Source: Globodera rostochiensis
Lineage: Eukaryota; Nematoda; Chromadorea; Rhabditida; Heteroderidae
Direction: 5' to 3'
DNA length: 64,000 nt
Assembly (NCBI GenBank): GCA_018350325.1
Contig: JAEVLN010000008.1
Location: 1,054,001 to 1,118,000, forward strand
A model generated the notes under the pieces. It ran no database searches. It had not been told where the DNA came from and saw only the letters and a program-made list of their open reading frames with translations. Within the stretch, counting starts at the first letter, position 1, and every line of letters starts with the position of its first letter. Below, piece after piece: positions 63,747-64,000 of this stretch. The position numbers were made by a program, and so were the translations under genes.

Positions 63747-64000
63747 GGATAGACTTTTTAAAAATTTTCAAAAAACTCTGCCACCAAAAAATGAAAAATT
63801 CTTCTTATTTTCAAAAATTTTTCTGAATGCCTTTAATTTACATATAAAAATTTGTATTTCTCTCATTACTTCAATTAAGAAATTATCGCTCATTTTTTGC
63901 TAGAGTGGAAAAAAAAATTCTGACATATTTCGTCCATATTTTATGGCCATATTTAAAATCGCGGCCCTGATTATAATATAAATAGGATAAGAACCGAACC
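63747..64000. other. AT-rich end of window, nothing recognised
   Basis: CATATTTCGTCCATATTTTATGGCCATATTT near 63920-63950 resembles 9750-9790 (CCATATTTTATGGCCATATT). No gene is seen. Confidence 0.45.

Overview
This window looks like nuclear DNA of a nematode. Four things seen in the sequence point there: a fragment with the cuticle-collagen C-terminal signature (CPKYC...DGG.FFEDGTR), head-to-head blocks of the nematode telomere word TTAGGC, very short introns (44-60 bp, GT-AG), and AT-rich spacers crowded with Bel/Pao, pogo, Tc1/mariner, Merlin and small non-autonomous elements. A plant-parasitic (cyst-type) nematode is plausible because the main gene family is secreted, multicopy and fast-changing like an effector family; that last step is inference only.

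The dominant content is one expanded family, here called SHT (secreted helix-turn-helix tandem) and numbered by position: SHT-1 (4.3-5.3 kb, -), 2 (7.2-8.2, -), 3 (18.4-19.4, +), 4 (21.5-22.6, +), 5 (25.7-26.0, -, fragment), 6 (26.9-27.9, -), 7 (29.1-30.2, -), 8 (31.7-32.6, -), 9 (33.5-33.8, -, fragment), 10 (37.3-41.2, -, split by a transposon), 11 (42.0-42.2, -, fragment), 12 (43.4-44.3, +), 13 (46.7-47.8, +, frameshift), 14 (48.8-49.5, +, pseudogene), 15 (50.8-51.7, +), 16 (53.6-54.6, +), 17 (55.25, +, relic), 18 (56.8-57.9, +), 19 (58.2-58.5, +, detached repeat array), 20 (62.7-63.7, +). Complete copies share one layout: exon 1 carries a signal peptide, an acidic segment, a variable number of Gly-Gln-Ile-Glu-Pro-Asn-Ser-Thr-Asp-Gln type repeats and two HTH-like modules; one phase-1 intron follows; exon 2 carries a third HTH-like module and a short tail. 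Eleven copies read through without a break (1, 2, 3, 4, 6, 7, 8, 15, 16, 18, 20); one has an early stop in exon 2 (12); two are frameshifted (10, 13); the rest are pieces. The single-intron models were built by hand from splice sites and keep frame in every case.

Region by region: 1-4.2 kb holds a 140-bp tandem array, telomere-word palindromes, a Merlin transposase relic, a Tc1/mariner end, a cuticle-collagen relic and a 27-bp minisatellite. 4.3-8.4 kb has SHT-1 and SHT-2. 8.6-9.7 kb has a hAT-type MITE and a tRNA-derived repeat. 9.9-17.9 kb is a complete Bel/Pao LTR retrotransposon with LTRs that look identical and with two extra ORFs behind gag-pol; it sits inside the 5' flank of SHT-3. 18-33.8 kb has SHT-3 to SHT-9 with an inverted 3'-flank duplication. 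34-37 kb has three palindromic non-autonomous elements. 37.3-41.2 kb is SHT-10 with an apparently complete pogo/Tigger transposon in an intron. 42-43.4 kb is a head-to-head inverted duplication. 43.4-63.7 kb is a run of plus-strand SHT copies broken up by relic transposons, microsatellite and minisatellites.

Taken together the locus reads as a gene factory: conserved flanks, symmetric phase-1 exons, a repeat-length-variable linker, inverted duplications and many shredded copies all suggest continuing birth, recombination and loss of SHT genes. The unusual combination is a signal peptide on a protein whose folded part looks DNA-binding, which would suit a secreted protein that acts in another organism's nucleus; this needs experimental support.
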